Shown here piece by piece: positions 1 to 6,882 of a stretch of 16,362 nucleotides of DNA; position 1 is the stretch's first letter; the number at the start of each line of letters is the position of its first letter. A program made the position numbers and the translations under genes. The stretch comes from Verrucomicrobiota bacterium (GTDB lineage: Bacteria; Verrucomicrobiota; Verrucomicrobiia; Limisphaerales; UBA1100), in the NCBI GenBank assembly GCA_028872685.1, contig JAPKEI010000016.1:1-16362 (forward strand), given 5' to 3'. The notes below the pieces were generated by a model. That model was not told the DNA's origin. It did not search any database and was given only the letters and a program-made list of their open reading frames with translations.

Positions 1-1235
1 GTGTCGCGCCCTTCAAATGCATCGGAAGCAATAATTTCAATTTGTTTTTTGATATCTGCCTCTGAAATGCCTGCCTCCAACTCGACGGCTTTTTCACCTT
101 CACAGGTTTGAACATAGTCACTAACACCCTCTTCAATAGCTACAGCGCGTTTGGGTGCCTTTCCCAGAGCAGTCAAGGCTGCAGCGTGATTCCAACGGGC
201 TATAAAAAGTTGCGATTTTTTGTCTGCCGTGCGGGTTGAAGTCCACATAAGCTGCTCACCGTTGGGAGAGAAAACGGGTAGCCCATCAAAACCATCGGTG
301 TGAGTAGCGCGGACCGGGACACGCTTTCCTTCGGTGTCGACCAAGTATACTTCAAAATTAGAAAAGCCAAGCTTGTTACTTGCAAACACTACGTATTCAC
401 CGCTGGGATGGTAATAGGGCGCCCACGACATTGCCTTAAAATCTGTGAGGCGCCGAATATCCGTGCCATCAATTTTCATTGTGAAGATATCTGCCGTGTC
501 GCCCTTTTCGGTAAAGTGCCGCCAAATGATACGCTTGCCATCCGGAGAAAAAAACGGCCCACCATCATAGCCCTTCATTTCGGTGAGGCGTTTCTGCCCG
601 CTCCCATCAGCGTTCATAATGTATATTTCACCAAAATAAGACGCATCCATCTTGAGACGGGCCTGCTCCTTCGCCGTGAGTTTGGCTTCGCCATAGGCGT
701 CACGAATGGAGCAAAAGACAATTTTTTTTCCATCCGGTGAATAGGCACCTTCCGCGTCGTAGCCGTGAGCGGTGGTTAAACGCTTGGGTTCAGTGCCGTC
801 GCGCTTGAAAGAAAAAATGTCCATTTGCTCATCGTAATCCCAGGAGTAACGGCGCGTCTTGCCGGAAGCACGAAAATCCAATTCCGCCTTTTGCTTAGAT
901 TTTACCTTGGGATCCACGTGCGAACTCGCGAAGAGCACTTCATCGCAGTTGGGGCGAAAGAACGCACACGTGGTTTTCCCGTGACCGGGTGACACACGAA
1001 CAACGTCGCCGCTTTGCATATCCATCGTGTAGATTTGATAAAATGGATTATGTTTCTCACGTTCGCTTTGGAAAATGATGTGCTTGCCGTCGGGCGAGAA
1101 ATAGCCCTCGCCACTGCGTCGCCCGTCAAGGGTAAGTTGGCGCACACGCGAGAGGAACTGCGCTTCGCCATTGGCTTCGTCCGCGGCGGGGAGGTTACCG
1201 CACACGAGAGTAAGAATTAGGAATATGTTTTTCAT
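1..1235 (-). CDS. Secreted TolB-like beta-propeller protein with start of an M28-peptidase-like domain (3' end cut by window)
   Basis: Reading back from an ATG at 1235, the frame stays open to base 1 (411 residues), so the gene is truncated by the window edge. Residues 1-17 (MKNIFLILTLVCGNLPA) form a signal peptide, so the product acts outside the cytoplasm. At least five PD40/TolB-type propeller blades follow, each with an SPDG-like turn: YFSPDGKHIIFQS, AYSPDGKKIVFCS, FFSPDGKRIIWRH, YYHPSGEYVVFAS and VFSPNGEQLMWTS. The last visible residues, KKQIEIIASDAFEGRD, match the entry segment of secreted M28 zinc aminopeptidases (usually ...ASDEFEGR..G). I infer a propeller-peptidase fusion; the metal ligands lie outside the window. 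It is not the Pal-system TolB itself, because no tol/pal genes are near and the C-terminus differs. No Shine-Dalgarno is seen. The start lies 54 bp after the stop of the small exported protein gene, so the two may be co-transcribed. Propeller call confident, peptidase call moderate. Confidence 0.85.
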   Translation of the reverse strand, partial: MKNIFLILTLVCGNLPAADEANGEAQFLSRVRQLTLDGRRSGEGYFSPDGKHIIFQSEREKHNPFYQIYTMDMQSGDVVRVSPGHGKTTCAFFRPNCDEVLFASSHVDPKVKSKQKAELDFRASGKTRRYSWDYDEQMDIFSFKRDGTEPKRLTTAHGYDAEGAYSPDGKKIVFCSIRDAYGEAKLTAKEQARLKMDASYFGEIYIMNADGSGQKRLTEMKGYDGGPFFSPDGKRIIWRHFTEKGDTADIFTMKIDGTDIRRLTDFKAMSWAPYYHPSGEYVVFASNKLGFSNFEVYLVDTEGKRVPVRATHTDGFDGLPVFSPNGEQLMWTSTRTADKKSQLFIARWNHAAALTALGKAPKRAVAIEEGVSDYVQTCEGEKAVELEAGISEADIKKQIEIIASDAFEGRD

Positions 1236-1265
1236 CGTATGAACACAGATGGACACAATGGGGAG
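1236..1265. repeat. Short ACACAGATGGACACA-like intergenic repeat (possible dispersed-repeat remnant)
   Basis: The spacer between the two minus-strand genes contains GAACACAGATGGACACAATG, with two imperfect copies of an (A/G)ACACA(G/A)TGG unit. It resembles tandem GGACACAGAT-type filler sequences that I recall from intergenic DNA of several bacterial phyla. Only about two units are present, so chance is possible. Confidence 0.3.
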
Positions 1266-1289
1266 GATTTTATTCAGCCTACCTCGAGT

Positions 1290-1739
1290 TTATTTTTTTT
1301 TGTTAATATTGATCCGGCCGATGTTGCCAAACAAATGGCCGCCGACTTTGCCATGTTTCCATGTGCCGGCATATTTGTCGCCATCAATGACCACATGCGC
1401 ACTGAAGGTACCAAGACCGGGGATGGAAAGTTTATCCATCGAAATCACCGGCGTATCGCCAGCCCATTTGATAGGCAACGGCATCGGTAGTGTGATATCC
1501 GTCTTTCCATATTTTACTCGCGCCTGGAATAAAAACAAATCGCCCTTGCCGATTTTTTTGACACTGAGAATTGTGTATTCTTCTTTAGTGGGTACGCCAG
1601 CTTTGCCATCAATGGTAAATGCGCCGGTAAACTTTGTCCCACTGAGCTGTTTTTCCAACGCGGCAAACTTCGCCGCGTCATCGGCCCAACCCCATCCCGC
1701 GCTGATCACCAGCGCCAACATTGCTGCAAATGCTTTCAT
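1290..1739 (-). CDS. Small exported protein of unknown function (149 aa)
   Basis: I do not recognise the family. A short signal peptide (MKAFAAMLALVISAGWGWA, residues 1-19) points to export. The mature part of about 130 residues is rich in beta-forming stretches: KFTGAFTIDGKAG, EEYTILSVKKIGKGDLFLFQ, ARVKYGKTDITLPMPLPI and HVVIDGDKYAGTWKHGKVGG. It ends in a lysine tail (NINKKK). There are no cysteines, no transmembrane helix beyond the signal, and no catalytic motif I can name. The phrase GDKYAGTWKHGKVGGHLFG reads like a lipocalin/YceI-style barrel hairpin, and similar small proteins occur in Planctomycetota and Verrucomicrobiota, but this is inference. The ATG at 1739 is chosen because it begins the signal peptide; the two nearby upstream ATGs (1747 and 1750) are in other frames. 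It lies just upstream of the TolB-like gene and probably shares its transcript. Confidence 0.75.
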   Translation of the reverse strand: MKAFAAMLALVISAGWGWADDAAKFAALEKQLSGTKFTGAFTIDGKAGVPTKEEYTILSVKKIGKGDLFLFQARVKYGKTDITLPMPLPIKWAGDTPVISMDKLSIPGLGTFSAHVVIDGDKYAGTWKHGKVGGHLFGNIGRININKKK

Positions 1740-1789
1740 CCGCCCATCATCCGCCCCTCACGCCAAGGAGCAAGCGCAATCATTGTCAC

Positions 1790-1818
1790 TTGGCAGAAAT
1801 GTCAGCAACCGCTAGAAT
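1790..1818 (+). promoter_or_regulatory. Sigma-70-type promoter for a probably leaderless mRNA
   Basis: TTGGCA at 1790-1795 and TAGAAT at 1813-1818 each match the -35 and -10 consensus at 5 of 6 positions, with an ideal 17-bp spacer. Only TCGGCC separates the -10 box from the ATG at 1825. A start site about 7 nt after the -10 box therefore falls on the A of the ATG. No Shine-Dalgarno precedes that ATG. Both points fit leaderless translation of the PQQ-like gene. Confidence 0.6.
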
Positions 1819-1824
1819 TCGGCC

Positions 1825-3036
1825 ATGCAAATCAGAACTCTAATTTTCCTTAGTTGCATCATTGTTTTCAACAGTTTGTACGCTGAAAACTGGCCCCGGT
1901 TTCGCGGCCCTAACGGAAATGGGATTTCTAATGACACTATCCCAGTGGAATGGAAGGATTCGAATTTTCAGTGGAAAACCGCCCTGCCCGCCACGGGGCA
2001 TGGATCGCCAGTCGTTTGGGGAGATAAAATTTTTCTGCTTTGCGCAGACCAAAAGAATGCTGCCCGCACGGTCGTCTGTGTGAGTGCCAAGGATGGCGCA
2101 ATCCTCTGGAAGCACACGCATGCTGCCGACAAACACAAACACCATAAACAGAACAGCTTTGCCTCCAGCACACCGGCGGTGGATGGTGATCGGGTCTATT
2201 TCAGCTGGGGAACCACCGAACAGCTCACGATTGCGGCCTACACACTGGAGGGCACGAAAGCATGGGAAGCCAAGCTCGGCCCCGTGAAAGGCGGCCATGG
2301 TTTTGGCGCGTCACCCATCGTTCACGAAGGTCTCGTCATCATAAACAATGATCAGGATGGCGAAAGTTCGATCATCGCGTTGGATGCCCACACCGGTAAT
2401 GTGAAATGGAATACACCGCGCCAAAGCAAACGCCTCACTTATTCCACACCAGTGCTCTATCGTGGCCAACTCATTTTCACGAACTGGACCCACGGCATCA
2501 CCGGTATTGACCCCGCCAACGGGCGGGTGTTGTGGGAAAAACAAGTGTTTCCTCAAGACTCAAAAGAACGCGCCATCGGCTCGCCCATCGTAGCCGGTGA
2601 TCTCGTCATTGGCTCCTGCGGTTTTGTCACCAAACTCAAACACATCGTCGCCCTACGACCCAAAGGCAATCAAATGGAAGAAGTGTGGCGTATTGAAAAA
2701 AGCGTGCCGCATATTCCCACGCCCCTGTTACTGGGAGAAAATATTTTTCTTTGGAACGACCTTGGCATTGTGACCTGTGCCAACGCCGCCACTGGCAAAG
2801 TTCACTGGAGCGAGCGCGCCGTTCGTAGTGGGAAATTTTTCGGAAGCCCTGTAGCTGCCGATGGAAAAATCTACTGCGCAGAGGCCCGCGGAAAAATTGT
2901 AGTGCTCCGTGGGGATGGCGAGTTTGAAAAGCTAGCCGAGAATGACCTCGGCGAACAATGCCACTCCACGCCTGCAATCGCCAATGGGGTGATGTACGTA
3001 CGAACTTATCAAACCCTCTACTCGATCAGCAAATAA
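1825..3036 (+). CDS. Exported PQQ-like beta-propeller repeat protein
   Basis: A 403-residue protein of the PQQ-like (BamB/quinoprotein-type) propeller superfamily. Residues 1-20 (MQIRTLIFLSCIIVFNSLYA) are a signal peptide. The mature protein opens with NWPRFRGPNGNGIS, the standard opening of the large family of secreted PQQ-like propellers in Planctomycetota and Verrucomicrobiota. Blades recur with the signature (I/V)x(A/C)xxxxxGxxxW, for example VVCVSAKDGAILWKH, IIALDAHTGNVKWN, ITGIDPANGRVLWEKQ and VTCANAATGKVHWSER. The catalytic residues of true quinoprotein alcohol dehydrogenases are not evident, so an enzymatic role is unproven; a binding or scaffold role in the periplasm is equally possible. 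The gene following by 2 bp encodes an exported TIM-barrel isomerase-like protein, which suggests a joint role in carbohydrate turnover. The ATG at 1825 is set by the signal peptide and by the promoter just upstream. Confidence 0.9.
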   Translation: MQIRTLIFLSCIIVFNSLYAENWPRFRGPNGNGISNDTIPVEWKDSNFQWKTALPATGHGSPVVWGDKIFLLCADQKNAARTVVCVSAKDGAILWKHTHAADKHKHHKQNSFASSTPAVDGDRVYFSWGTTEQLTIAAYTLEGTKAWEAKLGPVKGGHGFGASPIVHEGLVIINNDQDGESSIIALDAHTGNVKWNTPRQSKRLTYSTPVLYRGQLIFTNWTHGITGIDPANGRVLWEKQVFPQDSKERAIGSPIVAGDLVIGSCGFVTKLKHIVALRPKGNQMEEVWRIEKSVPHIPTPLLLGENIFLWNDLGIVTCANAATGKVHWSERAVRSGKFFGSPVAADGKIYCAEARGKIVVLRGDGEFEKLAENDLGEQCHSTPAIANGVMYVRTYQTLYSISK

Positions 3037-3038
3037 CC

Positions 3039-3944
3039 ATGCAAACTCGGCGCACATTCCTGAAAACTGTCCCCGCCTTCGCTGCGTTGCCCGCGTTGGC
3101 GGAGGATCCCAAGAAGCCACCGGCTAAAGACGAAGGCCTCACTTTGGGCTTTAGTTTATATGGCATGAAAACGCTTAAAACCGGTGATGCGCTGATGCGG
3201 CTCAATGCGATTGGGTATGATTCAGTGGAATTTTGCCTCAACCCAGGCTGGGATGCCGCGCCGGACAAACTCACCGCACAGCGGCGCCGCGCATTGCGGG
3301 CGTTGCTGGGCCATTTTGAGCTGACACTCACGGCCTTAATGGTGAATTGCAGCCTCGCAGGCGATCAAAAACCGCATCACGAAAAACTCAAACAAGCCGC
3401 GCAAGTGGCGCACGACCTCGCGCCCGATGCCCCGCCGCTCATTGAAACGGTGATGGGTAACGGTAAATGGGATGCGGTAAAAAATCAGTTTCGCGATCAC
3501 CTTGGCGCCTGGGCGGAAATTGCCAAAAAATCCAAGACGCTACTTTGCGTAAAACCCCATCGCTTTGGCGCGTGTAACTTGCCCGAGCACGCTGTTTGGC
3601 TCGTCGAGCAAATCAAGAGCCCCTCACTTAAGCTCGCCTACGATTACAGCCACTTCGCCCATCGCGATTTGTCGCTGGAAAAAACTATTCAACTCATGAT
3701 GCCACACACGCGCTTCATCCACGTGAAAGACACCGTGCTGCGCGATGGCAAGCCCCGCTTCGTGCTCCCCGGCGAAAGCGGCCAAATCGATTACCGCAAA
3801 CTCCTCCGCCTTGCCCACAAGGCCGGCTATCGCGGCGATATCAACGTGGAGGTCAGCGGCCAGGTCTGGGGGCAACCGAATTACAACCCCATCACCGCTG
3901 CCCTAAAAAGCTACCGCCACTTGGCCCCAGCATTTGATCAGTAA
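3039..3944 (+). CDS. Tat-exported sugar phosphate isomerase/epimerase-like TIM-barrel protein
   Basis: A 301-residue member of the AP-endonuclease-2/xylose-isomerase-like TIM-barrel superfamily. The N-terminus MQTRRTFLKTVPAFAALPAL carries a twin-arginine signal (RRTFLK), which fixes the start at 3039, 2 bp after the upstream stop; an in-frame ATG at 2958 lies inside the PQQ-like gene and is rejected. Barrel landmarks are LTLGFSLYG near 35, YDSVEFCLNPG near 60-70, LAYDYSHF at 199-206, FIHVKD at 226-231, LPGESG at 243-248 and INVEVSG at 268-274. D202, H205, H228 and E271 are plausible metal ligands. Where many relatives have an E-N-H strand end, this protein reads VKPH (171-174), so the first metal-binding glutamate seems replaced by lysine. 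The substrate cannot be read from sequence. Isomerase chemistry is known for the superfamily and is inferred here. Confidence 0.88.
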   Translation: MQTRRTFLKTVPAFAALPALAEDPKKPPAKDEGLTLGFSLYGMKTLKTGDALMRLNAIGYDSVEFCLNPGWDAAPDKLTAQRRRALRALLGHFELTLTALMVNCSLAGDQKPHHEKLKQAAQVAHDLAPDAPPLIETVMGNGKWDAVKNQFRDHLGAWAEIAKKSKTLLCVKPHRFGACNLPEHAVWLVEQIKSPSLKLAYDYSHFAHRDLSLEKTIQLMMPHTRFIHVKDTVLRDGKPRFVLPGESGQIDYRKLLRLAHKAGYRGDINVEVSGQVWGQPNYNPITAALKSYRHLAPAFDQ

Positions 3945-3947
3945 CTG

Positions 3948-3978
3948 AAAAAAACCTCCGCCTAAGTGACGGAGGTTT
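3948..3978 (-). terminator. Rho-independent terminator of tRNA-Ala (probably bidirectional)
   Basis: A perfect 9-bp stem (AAACCTCCG at 3952-3960 with CGGAGGTTT at 3970-3978) has a 9-nt loop. Read on the minus strand, the hairpin runs into seven T residues (3954-3948), so it ends the tRNA transcript that stops 8 bp before it. On the plus strand the same hairpin follows the isomerase-like gene by 7 bp with a short TTT tail, so it may serve both converging units. Confidence 0.85.
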
Positions 3979-3985
3979 AAATTCA

Positions 3986-4061
3986 TGGTGGAGCCGAACA
4001 GAATCGAACTGATGACCCCCTGCATGCCATGCAGGTGCTCTACCAACTGAGCTACGGCCCC
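3986..4061 (-). tRNA. tRNA-Ala (anticodon GGC)
   Basis: The minus strand folds into a full cloverleaf of 76 nt with an encoded CCA end (3988-3986). The acceptor stem is GGGGCCG with CGGCTCC, giving a G3:U70 wobble, the identity mark of alanine tRNA, and the discriminator base is A73. The D arm is GCTC-AGTTGGTA-GAGC. The anticodon stem is CCTGC/GCAGG with loop ATGGCAT, so the anticodon is GGC. The T loop is TTCGATT. One oddity is that the T stem ATCAG/CTGTT contains a U50:U64 mismatch. It has its own likely promoter just upstream and a terminator just downstream. Confidence 0.95.
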
Positions 4062-4073
4062 ACGAAGGCGCGG

Positions 4074-4103
4074 AGTATGGCGGACGCTTCAGGTAGGCGT
4101 CAA
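4074..4103 (-). promoter_or_regulatory. Likely promoter of tRNA-Ala
   Basis: On the minus strand, TTGACG (4103-4098, 5 of 6 to consensus) and CATACT (4079-4074, 4 of 6) are separated by 18 bp. A start near 4067 would leave a leader of about 6 nt before the tRNA at 4061. The -35 box begins 3 bp after the sufT stop codon, so the promoter fills the sufT-tRNA gap. Confidence 0.55.
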
Positions 4104-4106
4104 GCC

Positions 4107-4625
4107 CTACATCCCTAGCGTTTCACGGCCCTCATCACTAATCATGCTTTGGTTCCACGGTGGATCCCAAACGATTTCCACATCGGCGGAAGCAACGCCT
4201 TCAAGTGAGAGGATTTTGCTTTGTGCATCGGCAGCGATGGTCGGTCCCATACCACAACCCTGAGCGGTGAGAGTCATTTTCACTGTCACCTCCGTGCCCT
4301 CGTCACCCTCGTCCACGGCCGTATCGTACACGAGGCCGAGGTCGACGATATTGACAGGGATTTCCGGATCGTAACATTGCTTAAGCATTGCATGCACACT
4401 CTCGACAGTGACGGGGCCATCGGTGCTCGCAGTAGTAGCCACGTCGAGCCCAAGAGCGTCGGCATCCTGAGCGCCTATGCGAAAGAGTCCCATGCCCGCG
4501 CGCACGGTGTATGTGCCACCGAGGGTTTGGGTTATGTCCACTCCGGTGCCTTTGCCGAGCGTGATAGTGTCGCCACCGGGGATTTGCACCGCCTCGCAAT
4601 CGCGAGTGAGTTCAACCGTTTCCAT
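4107..4625 (-). CDS. sufT: SufT-type iron-sulfur cluster assembly protein (DUF59/MIP18 family)
   Basis: A 172-residue cytoplasmic protein with the two-part SufT layout. The N-terminal part (residues 1-60) contains the SufT-typical RDCEAVQIPGGDTITLGKG and a TLGGTYTV segment. The C-terminal MIP18/DUF59 domain (about 75-170) contains CYDPEIPVNIVDLGLVYD (84-101), TLTAQGCGMGP (118-128) with the conserved cysteine C124, and VWDPPW (152-157). The family helps mature Fe-S proteins, delivering clusters to apo-targets. Length matches the usual 170-185 residues. No other suf gene is in the window, so it is not part of a visible Fe-S operon. It has its own candidate promoter and no Shine-Dalgarno. The alternative call, a plain DUF59 protein, is less good because the N-terminal extension matches SufT. 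Confidence 0.9.
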   Translation of the reverse strand: METVELTRDCEAVQIPGGDTITLGKGTGVDITQTLGGTYTVRAGMGLFRIGAQDADALGLDVATTASTDGPVTVESVHAMLKQCYDPEIPVNIVDLGLVYDTAVDEGDEGTEVTVKMTLTAQGCGMGPTIAADAQSKILSLEGVASADVEIVWDPPWNQSMISDEGRETLGM

Positions 4626-4636
4626 GTGTGGAGAAT

Positions 4637-4666
4637 ATCATAAACTTTGCGGTGGAGCAACATCAA
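4637..4666 (-). promoter_or_regulatory. Likely sufT promoter
   Basis: On the minus strand, TTGATG (4666-4661, 4 of 6) is followed after 18 bp by TATGAT (4642-4637, 5 of 6). Transcription would begin around 4630, leaving a leader of only a few nucleotides before the ATG at 4625. It lies in the 90-bp gap after the DUF1501 gene, so sufT can be expressed apart from the upstream genes. Confidence 0.5.
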
Positions 4667-4715
4667 GGAAGCTTCGCGACGCGGACATCATCCAACAGCA
4701 CAAGGTGAGTAATTT

Positions 4716-6128
4716 TTACGAAATAATTTTCCGCACCACATTGCCGTGCACATCAGTAAGCCGAAAGTCCCGGCCCGCGTGACGGAAGGTTAGTCGTTCG
4801 TGATCCAACCCCATTAGATGCAAAACCGTCGCGTGCAAATCGTGCACTGTCATAATGTTTTCCACAGCTTTAAACCCAAACTCATCTGTGGCGCCATACG
4901 CCATCCCACCGCGCACTCCGCCGCCAGCCAACCACATGCTAAAGCCGTGGTGATTGTGATCGCGCCCATTAATCTTGCCCGCATTCGACCCCGCCTTTGG
5001 CAGTTCCACGGTGGGTGTGCGGCCGAACTCGCCTCCCCACATCACCAGAGTATCCTCCAGTAATCCACGCTGTTTTAAGTCCGTCAGCAATGCCCCAATA
5101 GCTTGATCGCATTGCTTGGCAAGACTTCGGTGATTGACCTCAAGGTCATCGTGGTTATCCCACGGTTGGCTGTTACCATGCCAAACCTGCACGTATCGCA
5201 CGCCGCGTTCCACCAACCGCCGCGCAATAAGAATTTGCCGTGCCTGCGTGGAGTCGCCGTATAATTGGCGGACGTGTTTGGGTTCACGATTGATGTCAAA
5301 TGCATCACTCGCTTCCATCTGCATTCGGTAAGCAAGCTCAAAAGAATGAATGCGCGCCTCCAACTGCGCTTCATTTTGGCGTTGCTGCGCGTGACGTTCA
5401 TTCATGCGACGCAACAAATCCAACTGCCGCCGCTGCTGCTCTAGCGTGAGGCGCGGATTGCGAATATGTTGGATAAGATCCTCCACTTTTCGCTTCCGTG
5501 TATCAATATAAGTACCCTGATACGCGCCGGGCAAAAATGAACACTGCCAGTTTTGTGACTCCTGGATGGGATACCCGGGACACATCGCAATAAAACCTGG
5601 TAGATTTTGGTTTTCCGTACCCAATCCGTACGTAAGCCACGAACCCACGCTCGGCCGAGTGACGATGGATTCCCCGCAATTCATCAGCATCAGCGAAGGC
5701 TCGTGATTGGGCACTTCCGCCCGCAGACTGCGCAGCACACAAATATCATCCATGTGTTTGGCCGTGTGCGGGAAAATTTCACTCACGGGCAAACCGCTTT
5801 GTCCGTGCCGATTAAATTTGTACGGCGAAGGCAACGCCGCACCAGTGGTTCGCTCGGTCGGCAGATTGGGCGTCGGCAACATTTTACCCGCGTACTTTGC
5901 CAACGCCGGCTTGGGATCAAAAGTATCCACGTGCGACGGCCCACCGTTCATAAACAAATGAATAATCCGCTTGGCACGCGGCCGGAAGTGAGGAGCCTTT
6001 TGGGACAAGGGATTGTCTTGGGCCAGCACCCCACCCATACCCAGTGCGCCAAACCCCATTCCTGCGCGCGTCAGAAAATCACGCCGCGTATAGGCGAGGT
6101 GCTCCAGATTGAAAGGATGATGCCCCAC
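4716..6128 (-). CDS. Tat-exported DUF1501 protein (sulfatase/alkaline-phosphatase-like fold)
   Basis: A 470-residue DUF1501 family protein. The N-terminus has a twin-arginine signal, YTRRDFLTRAGMGFGALGMG (about 13-32), so it is exported folded. The domain opens with IIHLFMNGGPSHVDTFDPKP and continues with VWHGNSQPWDNHDDL, TLVMWGGEFGRTPTVE, NGRDHNHHGFSMWLAGGG and HDLHATVLHLMGLDHERLTF, all hallmarks of the family, with several His/Asp residues placed like the metal ligands of alkaline-phosphatase-type enzymes. The biochemical function of the family is not established; a hydrolytic role on sulfated or phosphorylated polymers is inferred from the fold. In Planctomycetota and Verrucomicrobiota these genes usually sit beside DUF1549/DUF1553 genes; here rex lies between the two. 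The start is a GTG at 6128, chosen as the only start placing the Tat motif near the N-terminus. It starts 38 bp after rex. Confidence 0.9.
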   Translation of the reverse strand: MGHHPFNLEHLAYTRRDFLTRAGMGFGALGMGGVLAQDNPLSQKAPHFRPRAKRIIHLFMNGGPSHVDTFDPKPALAKYAGKMLPTPNLPTERTTGAALPSPYKFNRHGQSGLPVSEIFPHTAKHMDDICVLRSLRAEVPNHEPSLMLMNCGESIVTRPSVGSWLTYGLGTENQNLPGFIAMCPGYPIQESQNWQCSFLPGAYQGTYIDTRKRKVEDLIQHIRNPRLTLEQQRRQLDLLRRMNERHAQQRQNEAQLEARIHSFELAYRMQMEASDAFDINREPKHVRQLYGDSTQARQILIARRLVERGVRYVQVWHGNSQPWDNHDDLEVNHRSLAKQCDQAIGALLTDLKQRGLLEDTLVMWGGEFGRTPTVELPKAGSNAGKINGRDHNHHGFSMWLAGGGVRGGMAYGATDEFGFKAVENIMTVHDLHATVLHLMGLDHERLTFRHAGRDFRLTDVHGNVVRKIIS

Positions 6129-6166
6129 GGGCTGATGGTCGCGCGGACGCGGAAAAAAGTCGAATC

Positions 6167-6814
6167 TTACTGCTGAATAAAGTAACTCAAGTTTTCTAAC
6201 TCGATAGCCATGTTGACGTTGTTCACTGTAACCTCATCGGGTACCTGTAACACCGTGGGCGCAAAATTCATAATCCCCGTCACGCCTGCCTCCACGAGGC
6301 CATTGACCACCTCTTGCGCTTCCTCGGGAGGCACACAAAGGATCGCCATTCGTACGTGATTCTCAGCGATATAATGGCCCAGTTTTTCCATTGGAAAAAC
6401 CGGCTGTGTCACCCGCTTGTCCCGCTGGCGATCGTGTTGCACGTCAAACGCCGCGAGAATCCCAAAACCTTCCTTTTCAAAACCGCGATACGACAACAAT
6501 GCCGTCCCTAGATTGCCCACGCCCACCAGCACCACCGGCTGCAAATGATCCGTGCCCAGCAGATCAGCAATCATTTGAATAAGCTGCTCCACATCGTAGC
6601 CCAGTCCGCGCGTTCCAAATTGCCCGAAGTAAGCAAGATCCTTGCGCAACTGCGGCGACTTCACCCCTGCCGCCCCCGCCAACGCCTCGCTGCTAACAGT
6701 ATGAATCCCATTGGCCAACAACCGCTGCAGACAACGCGTGTAAATCGACAACCGATACACTGTCTTGCGCGGAATCTCCGGACGCGCATTGCGCCCATTT
6801 TTTTTGACAGCCAT
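6167..6814 (-). CDS. rex: Redox-sensing transcriptional repressor Rex
   Basis: A 215-residue Rex protein. The N-terminal winged helix (about 12-73) includes IPRKTVYRLSIYTRCLQRL and the family signature SPQLRKDLAYFGQFGTRGLGY (53-73). A Rossmann NAD(H) domain follows, with VVLVGVGNLGTAL (94-106), the acidic end FD at 123-124 and CVPPEEAQEVV (160-170). The C-terminal swapped helix matches NNVNMAIELENLSYF (198-212). Rex dimers sense the NADH/NAD+ ratio and release DNA when NADH is high, usually controlling fermentation and respiration genes. It lies 68 bp after the DUF1549/1553 gene and 38 bp before the DUF1501 gene, in the same direction. I found no TTGTGA-N6-TCACAA-type operator in the adjoining gaps, so autoregulation or control of its neighbours is not shown by the sequence. 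Confidence 0.96.
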   Translation of the reverse strand: MAVKKNGRNARPEIPRKTVYRLSIYTRCLQRLLANGIHTVSSEALAGAAGVKSPQLRKDLAYFGQFGTRGLGYDVEQLIQMIADLLGTDHLQPVVLVGVGNLGTALLSYRGFEKEGFGILAAFDVQHDRQRDKRVTQPVFPMEKLGHYIAENHVRMAILCVPPEEAQEVVNGLVEAGVTGIMNFAPTVLQVPDEVTVNNVNMAIELENLSYFIQQ

Positions 6815-6882
6815 AAGTCGTAAATCTCAACCAGAAGAAACACCATCATTCCCGCCGAAGACGTAAAGCGCAAGGCTAATGC

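Noticed and set aside
300..740. Plus-strand open frame opposite the TolB-like gene
   Set aside because: The minus strand holds an unbroken series of PD40 blades; the plus frame is antisense noise.
1249..1815. Plus-strand open frame of 188 codons opposite the small exported protein
   Set aside because: The minus strand gives a clean signal peptide and continuous reading; the plus frame shows no recognisable domain and runs into the promoter of the PQQ-like gene.
6815..6882. Rex operator (TTGTGA-N6-TCACAA type) upstream of rex
   Set aside because: No such inverted repeat is present here or in the 6129-6166 and 11415-11436 gaps.
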